In this document: positions 36,326-45,614 of the stretch, piece after piece
Layout: every line of letters starts with the position of its first letter
How positions within the stretch are numbered: the stretch's first letter is position 1
NCBI GenBank assembly: GCA_041658205.1
Contig: JBBAAO010000001.1
Span: 1,550,001 to 1,614,000 of the forward strand
DNA length: 64,000 bases
Reading direction: 5' to 3'
Origin: Bacteroidota bacterium
Lineage (GTDB): Bacteria; Bacteroidota; Ignavibacteria; UBA10030; UBA8401
Notes under the pieces: model-generated
Database searches by the model: none
Told to the model about the DNA's origin: nothing
Seen by the model: the letters and a program-made list of their open reading frames with translations, nothing else
Program-made: the position numbers and the translations under genes

Positions 36326-39300
36326 TTATTTCACCCGTGCAAACTCAACACGCCGATTTTTCGCTCGACCTTCCTCTGTTTTGTTCGATGCAATAGGATT
36401 CGTCGGACCGAATCCCTGCGGTAATAGTCTTTTCGAATCAACACCTTGACTGACTAAATATGCAGTCACTTCTTTTGCACGGTTCAGTGACATTTTACGA
36501 TTTGATGCAGCATTCCCGGTATTGTCGGTATAACCATTGATTTGCATATTAATTTCGTTATTGCTTAACAAAATCCTGGCAATGTTATCCAACACAACTT
36601 TAGATTCCGTCGTTAGCGTTGCTTTTGCTAATTCAAACGTAATCCCTTCCATCACAACTGCTTTTGTGGATATTTGTTTGAGAGATTCAATAAGTTTTAC
36701 TGCTTCAGCGATCTTTTCTTCAACTTTTAATGAAGAGCGAGGAATATTCACATAAGTTGTTTCTAACGGAAGCGACTGGGACATTACACCAGCTCTCACA
36801 AAGATCTTCGCATCATTCGTTCGCACTATATTTTCTTCATTAAACTGATTGGTAATAATGGCATACGAATATTTTCGAAACATTGTATCCCTATTTGCAC
36901 GTTGTAACGTAGCAGAATAGGTTATTTCGTTCTTCCCTGAACGAAGCAGATCGGTAAGATTAACCGATGCAACTCGAATAAATTCCAAATCATCCGGAAT
37001 TTCTCTTGTATTCATAGAGAGCGAAGACGATCGGACTTTAACCGAAAGATTCTTCGATGATAATGGAACACCGTTAACAGTGAAGGAACGCTCATTAATT
37101 ATAAAGGCAGATTCGAGAGAATCCAATAGTTTTACCGTTTTAATTTTTTTCTTCGGATCGATATACAATGATGTCTTGAAAAACACTGCGTCGCCTGCTG
37201 TAATCGAAATCGAATCAGATAAATGATTCGAAATTCTTGGATTGTTTGAGCTGATCATGATCTCGGAAGTTTCAATTCTATTCTTGGTAGTATCGCGGAT
37301 AACGTTTTCGACATAGATCTTATTACTCTCAACAACAATACTATCCATCGATGTTACTTTTATCATTGATGTCGACGGGAGAAGCATTCCAGTATGAGAG
37401 AGATCCGTTGCAACTACCTTATAACTAACCACTCCACTGAAAACATCTCTCGCTCGTCCAAGTTTGAAATTGATGATATTATCACCAACCATTGGATTAA
37501 TTGTCCTGCCATTATATGTAAAACTATTGGGGACAATATGTAGCCGATCGGATAGTTGATCAATAATCTCAATCGATGCGACCGGCTTATTTCCCGAATA
37601 CGTAAAGGAGACATACATTTGAACAGTATCAACTTTCAGTTTTCGCAACGTATCTTCATACAAATACTTCGGTTTCAATTGCCGAACGGCGATGAGCTTA
37701 TTGACTTTTGATAAGGTTTGGACAAGAGAATCTGCCACATTTCGTTTCAGATAGAAGTTTGCTTTGGCAATTCCTCCTTCGGTAACTCTCACGAATCTTG
37801 ATGTGGGATCTTTGGCAAAAGAATTATTACCAATAAGCAATTCTGTTTTTTTCGGAAGTGTAACTTCATTCACACGCATAACATGTTGTCCGGGTTTCAC
37901 CTCTGGTAATGAGAATTTTCCATCATCTCCAGTGATGATTCTGGTTCCGTCCTCCATCCATATTTCAATCCCCTTCTCACCATTTTCTCCCCCATCTTGA
38001 AATGTATTTCTATTATCATCATAAAATACTTTCCCAATGATTAAACCTTTTTCCGTAAACACACCAGGCCGTACAGTAACCTGCCATTGTGATTTATCTG
38101 AGACAAGCAATGTTCCGAGACCGGCAAGGGCACTCGCATATGCCGTATTGACTCCTTCACTTTCTAACGCATCAGCTCCAACAGCAAGCTGATAGACCAA
38201 TGTTGCATGTTTGGACGTTAGTATTGTATCGGGCACATTCCATTTCAATTGGTTAATTGTCGGATTTATTGTTGGCTCAATCGCCTTCCCGTTAAATCGT
38301 GCTGAATTCTTTACATACTGGAATGCATATGGCAACAGATCGTAGACGCCGATCGTTTTTACAAATTGCGGACTAGTATTACTGATTTGTACTTGATATG
38401 TAACAACGTCACCAATTTCGGCAGTTTTTTTGTTTGCCGTTTTTACAATCTTCAGGAACGTAGAAAGATTTTGGTTTTCCTTTACTGCCAACAACGTGTC
38501 TCTTCGAGCAACAATAGAATCACCCTGCAGTAAATATGCATGCGATAAAATTTTTGCATCTTTCCGCAATCCAAAATCAGTAAGTAGTTTAAGAGAAACA
38601 GAATCTTCCTTCTCCGGAGCAATTGCTTTAATATAGATGATGGAAATACTGTCAACAATACGTATAGAATCATGTGCAGCTTTTGCCAGAGAAATTCCGC
38701 TTAAACCGGCTGAAAACAATGTATCTATAATCTTTAATCCACGCAGACTATCCGTACCTACATTTTTGATCTTAAACACATGTTGAATACTGTCGCCTGC
38801 TACGATTGTATCATTAGAGACAACAAATCTGTTAAAGAATTGCACCAATCCTTTTGAACGAATTATTGTACTGTTTAAGGAACCCGTTGCCCGGATATGT
38901 GACTTAAACCATATATGATTGGATACTTTTGTACTGTCCGGAATATTTTTTGAAATGACCACACGTAAGTTCATTGTGTCATTATCAAGAGTTTTTAGTG
39001 TATCGCGCTGCCATAATACTATCCGAGTTATTGAATCGTACGACACAGATGAAAAATTTCCCTTGGTTGCAGATACAAATTTTGCAAATGGTGAAAGTGT
39101 ATCACTAACCGTAACTGCATGATGCTCAGCCGTACCGCTGTTTATGATGCTCATTCCAACATTCACTGTATCTCCCGCATTTGCAACAGAAGGAGCAGTT
39201 GACAAGAGAACCACATTGGAGTCTAATGTTATCTGCAAATTGAGATTAATTGTAAATGTTCCAGATCCTGTATCGGAGAGGAATGAAAAACCGGTAAAGT

Positions 39301-41065
39301 TTGGAAATTCAGCACTGTCAATGGAAATGACGTATTTTGCCGGACGCAAATTTTCAAATTTAAACCTACCTTGTGCATCTGTTCGTTGTTCCTGAACGCG
39401 TATTAAAGCGTCAGGGTTTTTAATTTTCCGTGCACTGGAAGAACGATTCGTCCGTATTAATTGTGCGGGTCCAATGGAATCCAATACCACCGTTACATTT
39501 TCCGCCGGTACGGGATTACCGGTAATACTATATTCAATTCTTCCCGAAATAATATTAGGAATAATAATGGGAGGCAGCGGGAATTTGGTTGGATCAATAT
39601 CCGTAGTTGTTTTGATAGAATCGCCGAATTTATCAATGACTAATATTTCCAGCTTATATTTCTCTACATCTTTTCTAAGAGCAATAAAGAACTTTCCATC
39701 TTCTTTTGTAGTATCGGTACCAACAATTACTTGAGATGCATTGAATACTCGTGCAATAGCCCCCTTATATGGCAATCTGCTGATTCCGCTAACAACACCA
39801 CCTGTAACAGCTCCGGGATAAAAAAACACATTCGTGGTGTCTTGAATTGTTTTAGCCGCAGGATGCCCGCCAATCACCGTTATTTTTGATCGTAAAATAT
39901 TATTATCAACGTTGATAGAACGAAGAATCGCGATAGCCTTGCCATCCATGATGGTTGTTGAAAAAGACGTACTATTATTTGAGAATGTGCCAAGTGTCGA
40001 AGAAAACTGCACCGGAACACCATCCGGAAGTTCTTGACCTAACGAATCCTTTAAGACAACTGATATTTTTGAACTGTCTCCATTCAATTTCCCAAAGATA
40101 AAATCAGGTTCAGGGGTAATTGCAATTGTTTTTGGAATTACCGGTACTATCATACTTGATGTGAAAGCATTATCACCCTGAGAGAAGTTGGAAGCAGTAA
40201 TGAATGCTGCATTTGTTATTTGTTCTTCTATCAGATTTGGTTCGATTAATACACCAATGGTCAATTCTTTTGTAGAAAATGCCGGCACAGAACCGAGCTT
40301 CCATTTTACCAACCGTTTGTTCCCTGCAATACTATCCGGTGCGATCGATGAATTCAGGAATGTTCCAAATGACGATATTGTATCATACAGTACTGTATTC
40401 GCTGTCGGAACATTTCCTGTATTCTTTATCAAAATTCGATAGATCAACGTTCTACCAGAACCTACAATATTTGTTTCGGGGGTTAATGAAAGATCCAAAC
40501 GAGGGAAACTGCTGACAATAAACATCTTCGATGAATTAATACTCGTATTCTGCCAACTAAGATCAGCCTGGATATTCAACTGTGTATTGACAACGAGCGT
40601 GCTGTCTACTACTACTTTCACTTTAACGGAGTCGGACTTGCCGGCGAGAACATTGAATACTTTCCACGTAACGGTACTTCCGGAAATGACACCGCCAGTC
40701 GATCCAGGGACAAACCTCAATCCCGCCGGAGGTAACATTCCTTCAACAATCGCCGTATCGGCTGTTTTATTACCGATGTTTTTGTACGTGATTTTTACAA
40801 TCAACGTTTCCCGATTAAAAACAAAACTATCAGGATTACTGAAGCTCATTTCAAAGTTAGGAGATTCAAGAACACTGAATTGCACATTGTTCGATTTAAT
40901 GGAATCGATCGGAAACGATTTGAATTGGAATTTCGCGTTTGCCTGGTTCGAAATCACAGTATTCGGAGCAGTCTGTGAATATACAAACATGCACAATCCA
41001 AACAGGAATGTAAAAACTGTTATAATGCGATTTTTCAACGATATGGAATATTGTTTTGCCGACAT
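36326..41065 (-). CDS. Giant DUF11-repeat surface protein with C-terminal OmpA domain
   Basis: 1,579 residues. Signal peptide to about residue 31 (LFGLCMFVYSQ/TAPNTV). The body is a chain of DUF11/conserved-repeat and Ig-like domains (VKITYKNIGN, YRILIKNTGN, HVFKIKNVGT, YQVQISNTS). There is also a carboxypeptidase-regulatory-like domain (RFKFENLRPAKYVISI) and an SdrD-B-like domain (GKVFYDDNRNTFQDGGENG). The last about 110 residues are an OmpA peptidoglycan-binding domain (INGYTDNTGNAASNRKMS ... NRRVEF). The protein should therefore bridge the cell wall to a long extracellular or periplasmic fibre. It is the last gene of the seven-gene surface run, and it likely anchors the structure formed by its neighbours. 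Confidence 0.88.
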   Translation of the reverse strand: MSAKQYSISLKNRIITVFTFLFGLCMFVYSQTAPNTVISNQANAKFQFKSFPIDSIKSNNVQFSVLESPNFEMSFSNPDSFVFNRETLIVKITYKNIGNKTADTAIVEGMLPPAGLRFVPGSTGGVISGSTVTWKVFNVLAGKSDSVKVKVVVDSTLVVNTQLNIQADLSWQNTSINSSKMFIVSSFPRLDLSLTPETNIVGSGRTLIYRILIKNTGNVPTANTVLYDTISSFGTFLNSSIAPDSIAGNKRLVKWKLGSVPAFSTKELTIGVLIEPNLIEEQITNAAFITASNFSQGDNAFTSSMIVPVIPKTIAITPEPDFIFGKLNGDSSKISVVLKDSLGQELPDGVPVQFSSTLGTFSNNSTSFSTTIMDGKAIAILRSINVDNNILRSKITVIGGHPAAKTIQDTTNVFFYPGAVTGGVVSGISRLPYKGAIARVFNASQVIVGTDTTKEDGKFFIALRKDVEKYKLEILVIDKFGDSIKTTTDIDPTKFPLPPIIIPNIISGRIEYSITGNPVPAENVTVVLDSIGPAQLIRTNRSSSARKIKNPDALIRVQEQRTDAQGRFKFENLRPAKYVISIDSAEFPNFTGFSFLSDTGSGTFTINLNLQITLDSNVVLLSTAPSVANAGDTVNVGMSIINSGTAEHHAVTVSDTLSPFAKFVSATKGNFSSVSYDSITRIVLWQRDTLKTLDNDTMNLRVVISKNIPDSTKVSNHIWFKSHIRATGSLNSTIIRSKGLVQFFNRFVVSNDTIVAGDSIQHVFKIKNVGTDSLRGLKIIDTLFSAGLSGISLAKAAHDSIRIVDSISIIYIKAIAPEKEDSVSLKLLTDFGLRKDAKILSHAYLLQGDSIVARRDTLLAVKENQNLSTFLKIVKTANKKTAEIGDVVTYQVQISNTSPQFVKTIGVYDLLPYAFQYVKNSARFNGKAIEPTINPTINQLKWNVPDTILTSKHATLVYQLAVGADALESEGVNTAYASALAGLGTLLVSDKSQWQVTVRPGVFTEKGLIIGKVFYDDNRNTFQDGGENGEKGIEIWMEDGTRIITGDDGKFSLPEVKPGQHVMRVNEVTLPKKTELLIGNNSFAKDPTSRFVRVTEGGIAKANFYLKRNVADSLVQTLSKVNKLIAVRQLKPKYLYEDTLRKLKVDTVQMYVSFTYSGNKPVASIEIIDQLSDRLHIVPNSFTYNGRTINPMVGDNIINFKLGRARDVFSGVVSYKVVATDLSHTGMLLPSTSMIKVTSMDSIVVESNKIYVENVIRDTTKNRIETSEIMISSNNPRISNHLSDSISITAGDAVFFKTSLYIDPKKKIKTVKLLDSLESAFIINERSFTVNGVPLSSKNLSVKVRSSSLSMNTREIPDDLEFIRVASVNLTDLLRSGKNEITYSATLQRANRDTMFRKYSYAIITNQFNEENIVRTNDAKIFVRAGVMSQSLPLETTYVNIPRSSLKVEEKIAEAVKLIESLKQISTKAVVMEGITFELAKATLTTESKVVLDNIARILLSNNEINMQINGYTDNTGNAASNRKMSLNRAKEVTAYLVSQGVDSKRLLPQGFGPTNPIASNKTEEGRAKNRRVEFARVK

Positions 41066-41079
41066 AACTTACAGCGTTA

Positions 41080-42750
41080 TTATTTAATTTTCACTTTAAA
41101 TTCTACGGAACCATTTGTATTCGCCGCCAATGCACCAATCGAAACAGTTATGACAGTGCCATTACTTTCATCTTTTGTTATTGAAACACCACCTTCATTA
41201 TCCGAAACAGAGACACCATTTACTTTTACGCTATTGATCACATAATTTGTCTGAATTGGCGCAGTATCAATAACAGAAAAGTCTTTTACACCGACACTTC
41301 CGTCATTAAAATATTTAATGGTGTAACCGATAATTGACCCTGCCGGCTGGTCTCCAACGGGAAAAACACTTTTTTCAATTCTTACCATTGGAACTTTCAT
41401 TATGGTAACTACGTGTTTCGTATCAAACTTTGAGTGATCCCCTGCTGAAACAGCATGCCAATGAAGTGTGTCTTGCAATAAATCGGATTCAAATCTTGGA
41501 ACAATTGCTTGAGCAAATACTCTAACGCTGTCTCCAGCAACCAATGTATCAATATCCACATCAGCAGAATCATTTGTATTTGTTAACACTGGATCGGAAG
41601 AATCCCAAATCCCATTGTTGTTTCTGTCACGATATAATTTCCATGCAAGATTTTGAGACGATGTCACATTAAGTTCAAAGAGATCCTTCAATGACCCGGT
41701 GTTTTTAATTTTCACTCCATGCCAAGCGGTATCGGATGCCTCTTTTGTGAGTGATGTAAACATCGGCGTTATTTCAATTCCATATTCAAATTTTCCGCTC
41801 ACAGTCACCAAAACTATGTTCGACGCAATTGTGTATGTATTAGATCCAGTTGAATACTGAATACCAAACTGATTAGGAATCACCATACCATTGGTCAATC
41901 CGGAATTTAACTGCATCGTAACGGAAACGGTTATCGACTGTGACGGAGAGAGAGTTCCAATATTCCAAGTAATGGGATTTGTATTATTGATGAATGTTCC
42001 CTGTGTAGTTTTACCTGAAACAACGGATAAACCGCTTGGAATTTTGTCACTGATCGATAACGAGTTCACCGGAACTCCACCATTGTTCGTCAACACAAAT
42101 GAATAAGTAATTTGTTGTCCGACAGACGGTGTAGGATTATTCACAGTTAATCCAGGATTCAGCGCATTTAATCCGGTCGTTCGGACAGTGGTGATATATT
42201 TTCCGGTGATTAATTTTGTCGAATCAAAATTCGATTTTACCGTTACCGATGTTGTATCTTTTGTTCCATTCAATGTCTCATCTCGCGGAACCGCGACACG
42301 AACTATAATCGGATAGGAAACATCTGCTGCAAGTGATGAAGAGAGTGAAATCAATCCTGAATTAACTTCATTCGTTTGTAGAATTCCATCTCCGTTACCG
42401 TCGCTATATAGTTGAATCACCCATCCTTTCGATGACACGGCAGAAATCTTTGCCCGATCATTACCATTACCAGAATTGATCAACACTGCCGCATAGTCTG
42501 CGAATGTACTGTCGCTCTGAGTTGTTATAGAATTTGTCAATGGAGTGACGTTAAACGCTCCCTTTTGCGCAACAGTAAAACTGACATAGGCAGAATATAC
42601 AGTATCAATTTGAGATCCACTTTTGGATGAGAACGTCACTTGCGAACGACTTCGAATGACCGTTCCGGCGGGTGTGCCCGCAGCAAAGAGTTCTGCAAAC
42701 GAACCAATCAGAAAGACAATGAACAAATATGTTGTGAATCTTCTTTTCAT
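41080..42750 (-). CDS. Secreted DUF11-domain protein, paralogue B
   Basis: 556 residues. Signal peptide at 1-22 (MKRRFTTYLFIVFLIGSF). The mature start is AGTPAGTVIRSRSQVTF. Several DUF11-like beta domains follow (ITYSFVLTNNGG, IGYTIKYFNDGS) plus a stretch like calcium-binding thrombospondin-type turns (LYSDGNGDGILQTNE). It ends in a C-terminal beta domain (GSVEFKVKIK). It is clearly paralogous to the next gene (42803-44485) over its full length. No catalytic residues; a structural surface subunit is inferred. It lies 14 bp upstream of the OmpA gene. Confidence 0.82.
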   Translation of the reverse strand: MKRRFTTYLFIVFLIGSFAELFAAGTPAGTVIRSRSQVTFSSKSGSQIDTVYSAYVSFTVAQKGAFNVTPLTNSITTQSDSTFADYAAVLINSGNGNDRAKISAVSSKGWVIQLYSDGNGDGILQTNEVNSGLISLSSSLAADVSYPIIVRVAVPRDETLNGTKDTTSVTVKSNFDSTKLITGKYITTVRTTGLNALNPGLTVNNPTPSVGQQITYSFVLTNNGGVPVNSLSISDKIPSGLSVVSGKTTQGTFINNTNPITWNIGTLSPSQSITVSVTMQLNSGLTNGMVIPNQFGIQYSTGSNTYTIASNIVLVTVSGKFEYGIEITPMFTSLTKEASDTAWHGVKIKNTGSLKDLFELNVTSSQNLAWKLYRDRNNNGIWDSSDPVLTNTNDSADVDIDTLVAGDSVRVFAQAIVPRFESDLLQDTLHWHAVSAGDHSKFDTKHVVTIMKVPMVRIEKSVFPVGDQPAGSIIGYTIKYFNDGSVGVKDFSVIDTAPIQTNYVINSVKVNGVSVSDNEGGVSITKDESNGTVITVSIGALAANTNGSVEFKVKIK

Positions 42751-42802
42751 ATGCTCGTTAATTTTTTAACAAAATATTCCTGTGAGTCATAGTACGGTTA
42801 CA

Positions 42803-44485
42803 TTAATTGATCAATGCTCGAAATCGTATCACTGCCGCCGATGTACCGGTATTTAATGTTCCCAACGTAAATGTAATTACTTTTCTTCCTGATACTGTGG
42901 TAACCGTTACTCCATCACCATCTTCGCTGTCTGTTTTAGCAACGCCGTCAATGGTTACGGAATTAGAAACATAGGTCATGCTGTCCGGTTCATTTTCGGT
43001 GAATTTTACACCGTAGGCTTTTCCATGCCCAATATTTTGATACGTGATAGCAAATACCATTTCTTCACCGGGAGGGACTTCACCAGCAGGTGTAACATTT
43101 CTTACTAATGAAAGTACCGGTACATTAAAAGTAGTTGTAGCGATTGCATCTTGAGATTTTGTTTGATCAGCAGATGATACCGTAAAGGTCGTAACGTCTT
43201 GATCTTGATCAGTTACGGAAGTTGGCACAACACCCAATGCCAGAACTCGCACTGTATCCGAAGAAGTTACCGTATTAACGTCAACGCTATTCGGGGTTAC
43301 ATTGGTATTTGTCAATAGAGCATCTCCAGAATTGTATGCTCCAAACGGACTGCTGTCCAAATATAACCTCCACACTAACGATTTTGTTGAAGTGTAGGAT
43401 AGTTCCAGTACATCGCTTGTATTTCCGGTATTTTTTATCCGCATTCCATAGACAATGGTATCTTCCCGTTCAGCAGCAATTGATAAAGTTGTCGGAGTTA
43501 TCTCAACTCCTCGTACTGCACCAATTGCGGCGGATGGATTGTTACTGCTTACCATCGTTGTATTTCCGCCGACTGTGTACGTTGCGACAATAGTATTGTT
43601 CAAAACAGTACCAAACGATAACGATGGAAGTATTTTAAGTCGGATAGTCACTGATACACTTCCACCGGAAAGTATTGTTCCAACTGTCCATGTTGCAGGA
43701 ACGCTTGCAGCGCTGAATGTTCCTTGGTCAGTTGTTGCCGATACAAAACTAAATTGCGATGTATTGATGAGATCTGTAAGGAATACATTCGTTGCAGATA
43801 CGCTACCAGTATTTGTCAATGTCAAAGAATAGGTAACCGTATCACCAGGCATTGGATTTGACGGAAGTACACTAAGACCAGTCCCAATTCCCGAAAGATT
43901 TACCGTATTCACCGTGGTAATCATTTTTGCTGAAATGGATTTCGTTGTATTAAAAACGGATGTTGCCGTCACTGTGGTAGTATCTTTTAGTCCATTCAAT
44001 GAAGCATCCCGCGGAACAAAAACTCTTAACATAATCTTGTAGGTTGCATCAGCAGCAAATGTGGATGTCTGCGTAATCCCTCCTTCCGTAATTTCATCGG
44101 TATCCAAAACACCATTCCCGTTTGTATCATAGAATAGTGATCGACTCCACCCTCGTGAAGAAGTACTCGTAAGAGTAAATTGATCCGAACCGTTACCGGA
44201 GTTTGTTATCGTGACAGGATACGATACGAATACACTATCCGATGTGGTGGTTGATGCATTTGTCAACGGATTCATATTCACCGCAGCGACGTGCGCTACT
44301 GTGATGCTGACAATATTTGAGTAGACAGTATCACTCACCAATCCTGAGGATGTTGTATACACTACTGTGGAACGAGTTTGAATTACCGTTCCTGCCGGAG
44401 TGCCTACGGCAAATGCCACATTGTTCACCAACATCAATGATGCTGTCAGCATGAACCCTGTCAATATTTTATTTATCTGTTTCAT
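42803..44485 (-). CDS. Secreted DUF11-domain protein, paralogue A
   Basis: 560 residues from the ATG at 44485. The open frame runs to 44521, but the signal peptide begins at MKQINKILTGFML. The mature start is AVGTPAGTVIQTRSTVVY, matching paralogue B. The order is the same: an N-terminal beta domain, an FYDTNGNGVLDTDE turn, DUF11 repeats (VTYSLTLTNTGS, FAITYQNIGH) and the terminal strand VIRFRALIN. Probably a repeated subunit of the same surface structure. Tandem duplication followed by divergence explains the pair. Confidence 0.82.
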   Translation of the reverse strand: MKQINKILTGFMLTASLMLVNNVAFAVGTPAGTVIQTRSTVVYTTSSGLVSDTVYSNIVSITVAHVAAVNMNPLTNASTTTSDSVFVSYPVTITNSGNGSDQFTLTSTSSRGWSRSLFYDTNGNGVLDTDEITEGGITQTSTFAADATYKIMLRVFVPRDASLNGLKDTTTVTATSVFNTTKSISAKMITTVNTVNLSGIGTGLSVLPSNPMPGDTVTYSLTLTNTGSVSATNVFLTDLINTSQFSFVSATTDQGTFSAASVPATWTVGTILSGGSVSVTIRLKILPSLSFGTVLNNTIVATYTVGGNTTMVSSNNPSAAIGAVRGVEITPTTLSIAAEREDTIVYGMRIKNTGNTSDVLELSYTSTKSLVWRLYLDSSPFGAYNSGDALLTNTNVTPNSVDVNTVTSSDTVRVLALGVVPTSVTDQDQDVTTFTVSSADQTKSQDAIATTTFNVPVLSLVRNVTPAGEVPPGEEMVFAITYQNIGHGKAYGVKFTENEPDSMTYVSNSVTIDGVAKTDSEDGDGVTVTTVSGRKVITFTLGTLNTGTSAAVIRFRALIN

Positions 44486-44521
44486 ATGAACACCATTTTT
44501 AATTTTTCTAGCGTATATCAA

Positions 44522-45595
44522 TTATTGAACAATAACCTTAAAACTTACAATTTTTTCTTCGCCTACATTTAAGACTTTCGTCATTTTCCAATTAATTGTT
44601 TTCACTTCACCCTGACCCGGTGCAACAGTTGAAGCTCGGTCGAATGTTATTTGCGTATCATTACCAACCGCACTTCCTTCCAGATATTGCGTTCCGGCAG
44701 ACACCGGATTTGAAATGACAATGTCCTTTGCACCTCCTGTACCAATGTTTGTGCAAATTATTTGATAGGAAACGGTATCCGTAGGTTTGGCTGTTGTTGC
44801 ATTTGAAACACTCACAATGGAAATATTTATTTCACTTTTTTGATCGAGTGCTAATAAAGCTGCAGCAGCCTCTTCTTTTGTATTTGTGCAATCAAATGAG
44901 AGTAATAAAGCAATTGTTTCATAGTCCGTTTTTAACACCTTAGTTGTAACAACAATATTTTTTTTCTCAACAGTTAACTTTTCTGCCTTCGGGAAAACGG
45001 AGGCAAACATCGGCTGTGTCGATTTTTTTCCAGAAAGAATAAATCCATTCACTTTGGTTTCTGCTATTCCGTCAAACGGCAATATCACTCGAGTGGATGA
45101 AATTGTCTTGGGTTGATTTTTCAGAACAATTCTTATCAGCATTTTTGCCGGTGCTTCTTTTGTTGATCTTCCTGATGTTGCTAACGAAGTTACAACAACA
45201 GAATATTTCCCCTGTGGAGAAGCTATTTCATACTCATTTTCAGAACGATTGAACGAACCGGCAACTGTGGATGAAAGGAGTTTCACTCCCTTATTAGATG
45301 TTTTCCCCAACAATTCATTCACGGATATTGCTTTTACCATTTTTCCAGTTGAATCAAGTAATTCAATAACAGATGAATTCCCATCAACTCCTTGGAAACT
45401 CAATCCAAACGACTCATTTGCTTTAGTCTTTGCCTGAATAAGCGGAAGTGTTTTAGAATTTGCATTTGCCGGTTGAGCAAAAAATTCAACCATATGATTA
45501 GGAAAAGCTATCGTAACACTTGGTTGTTTTTGCTGTGCAGTCACCATCACCATGCCAGCAAATATTAACGTGATCAACAATATTCCTTTTTTCAT
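44522..45595 (-). CDS. Secreted protein with C-terminal DUF11 domain
   Basis: 357 residues from the ATG at 45595, preceded by AGGAG; the longer frame to 45640 overlaps the giant gene and is not needed. Signal peptide MKKGILLITLIFAGMVMVTA, mature start QQKQPSV. Residues about 20-255 are a beta-rich domain I do not recognise. The last about 100 residues are a DUF11 domain (VSYQIICTNIGTG) ending SFKVIVQ, alike in form to the neighbours' ends. A structural role is inferred from context. Confidence 0.75.
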   Translation of the reverse strand: MKKGILLITLIFAGMVMVTAQQKQPSVTIAFPNHMVEFFAQPANANSKTLPLIQAKTKANESFGLSFQGVDGNSSVIELLDSTGKMVKAISVNELLGKTSNKGVKLLSSTVAGSFNRSENEYEIASPQGKYSVVVTSLATSGRSTKEAPAKMLIRIVLKNQPKTISSTRVILPFDGIAETKVNGFILSGKKSTQPMFASVFPKAEKLTVEKKNIVVTTKVLKTDYETIALLLSFDCTNTKEEAAAALLALDQKSEINISIVSVSNATTAKPTDTVSYQIICTNIGTGGAKDIVISNPVSAGTQYLEGSAVGNDTQITFDRASTVAPGQGEVKTINWKMTKVLNVGEEKIVSFKVIVQ

Positions 45596-45614
45596 GTAAA
45601 CTCCTGTATTTTGA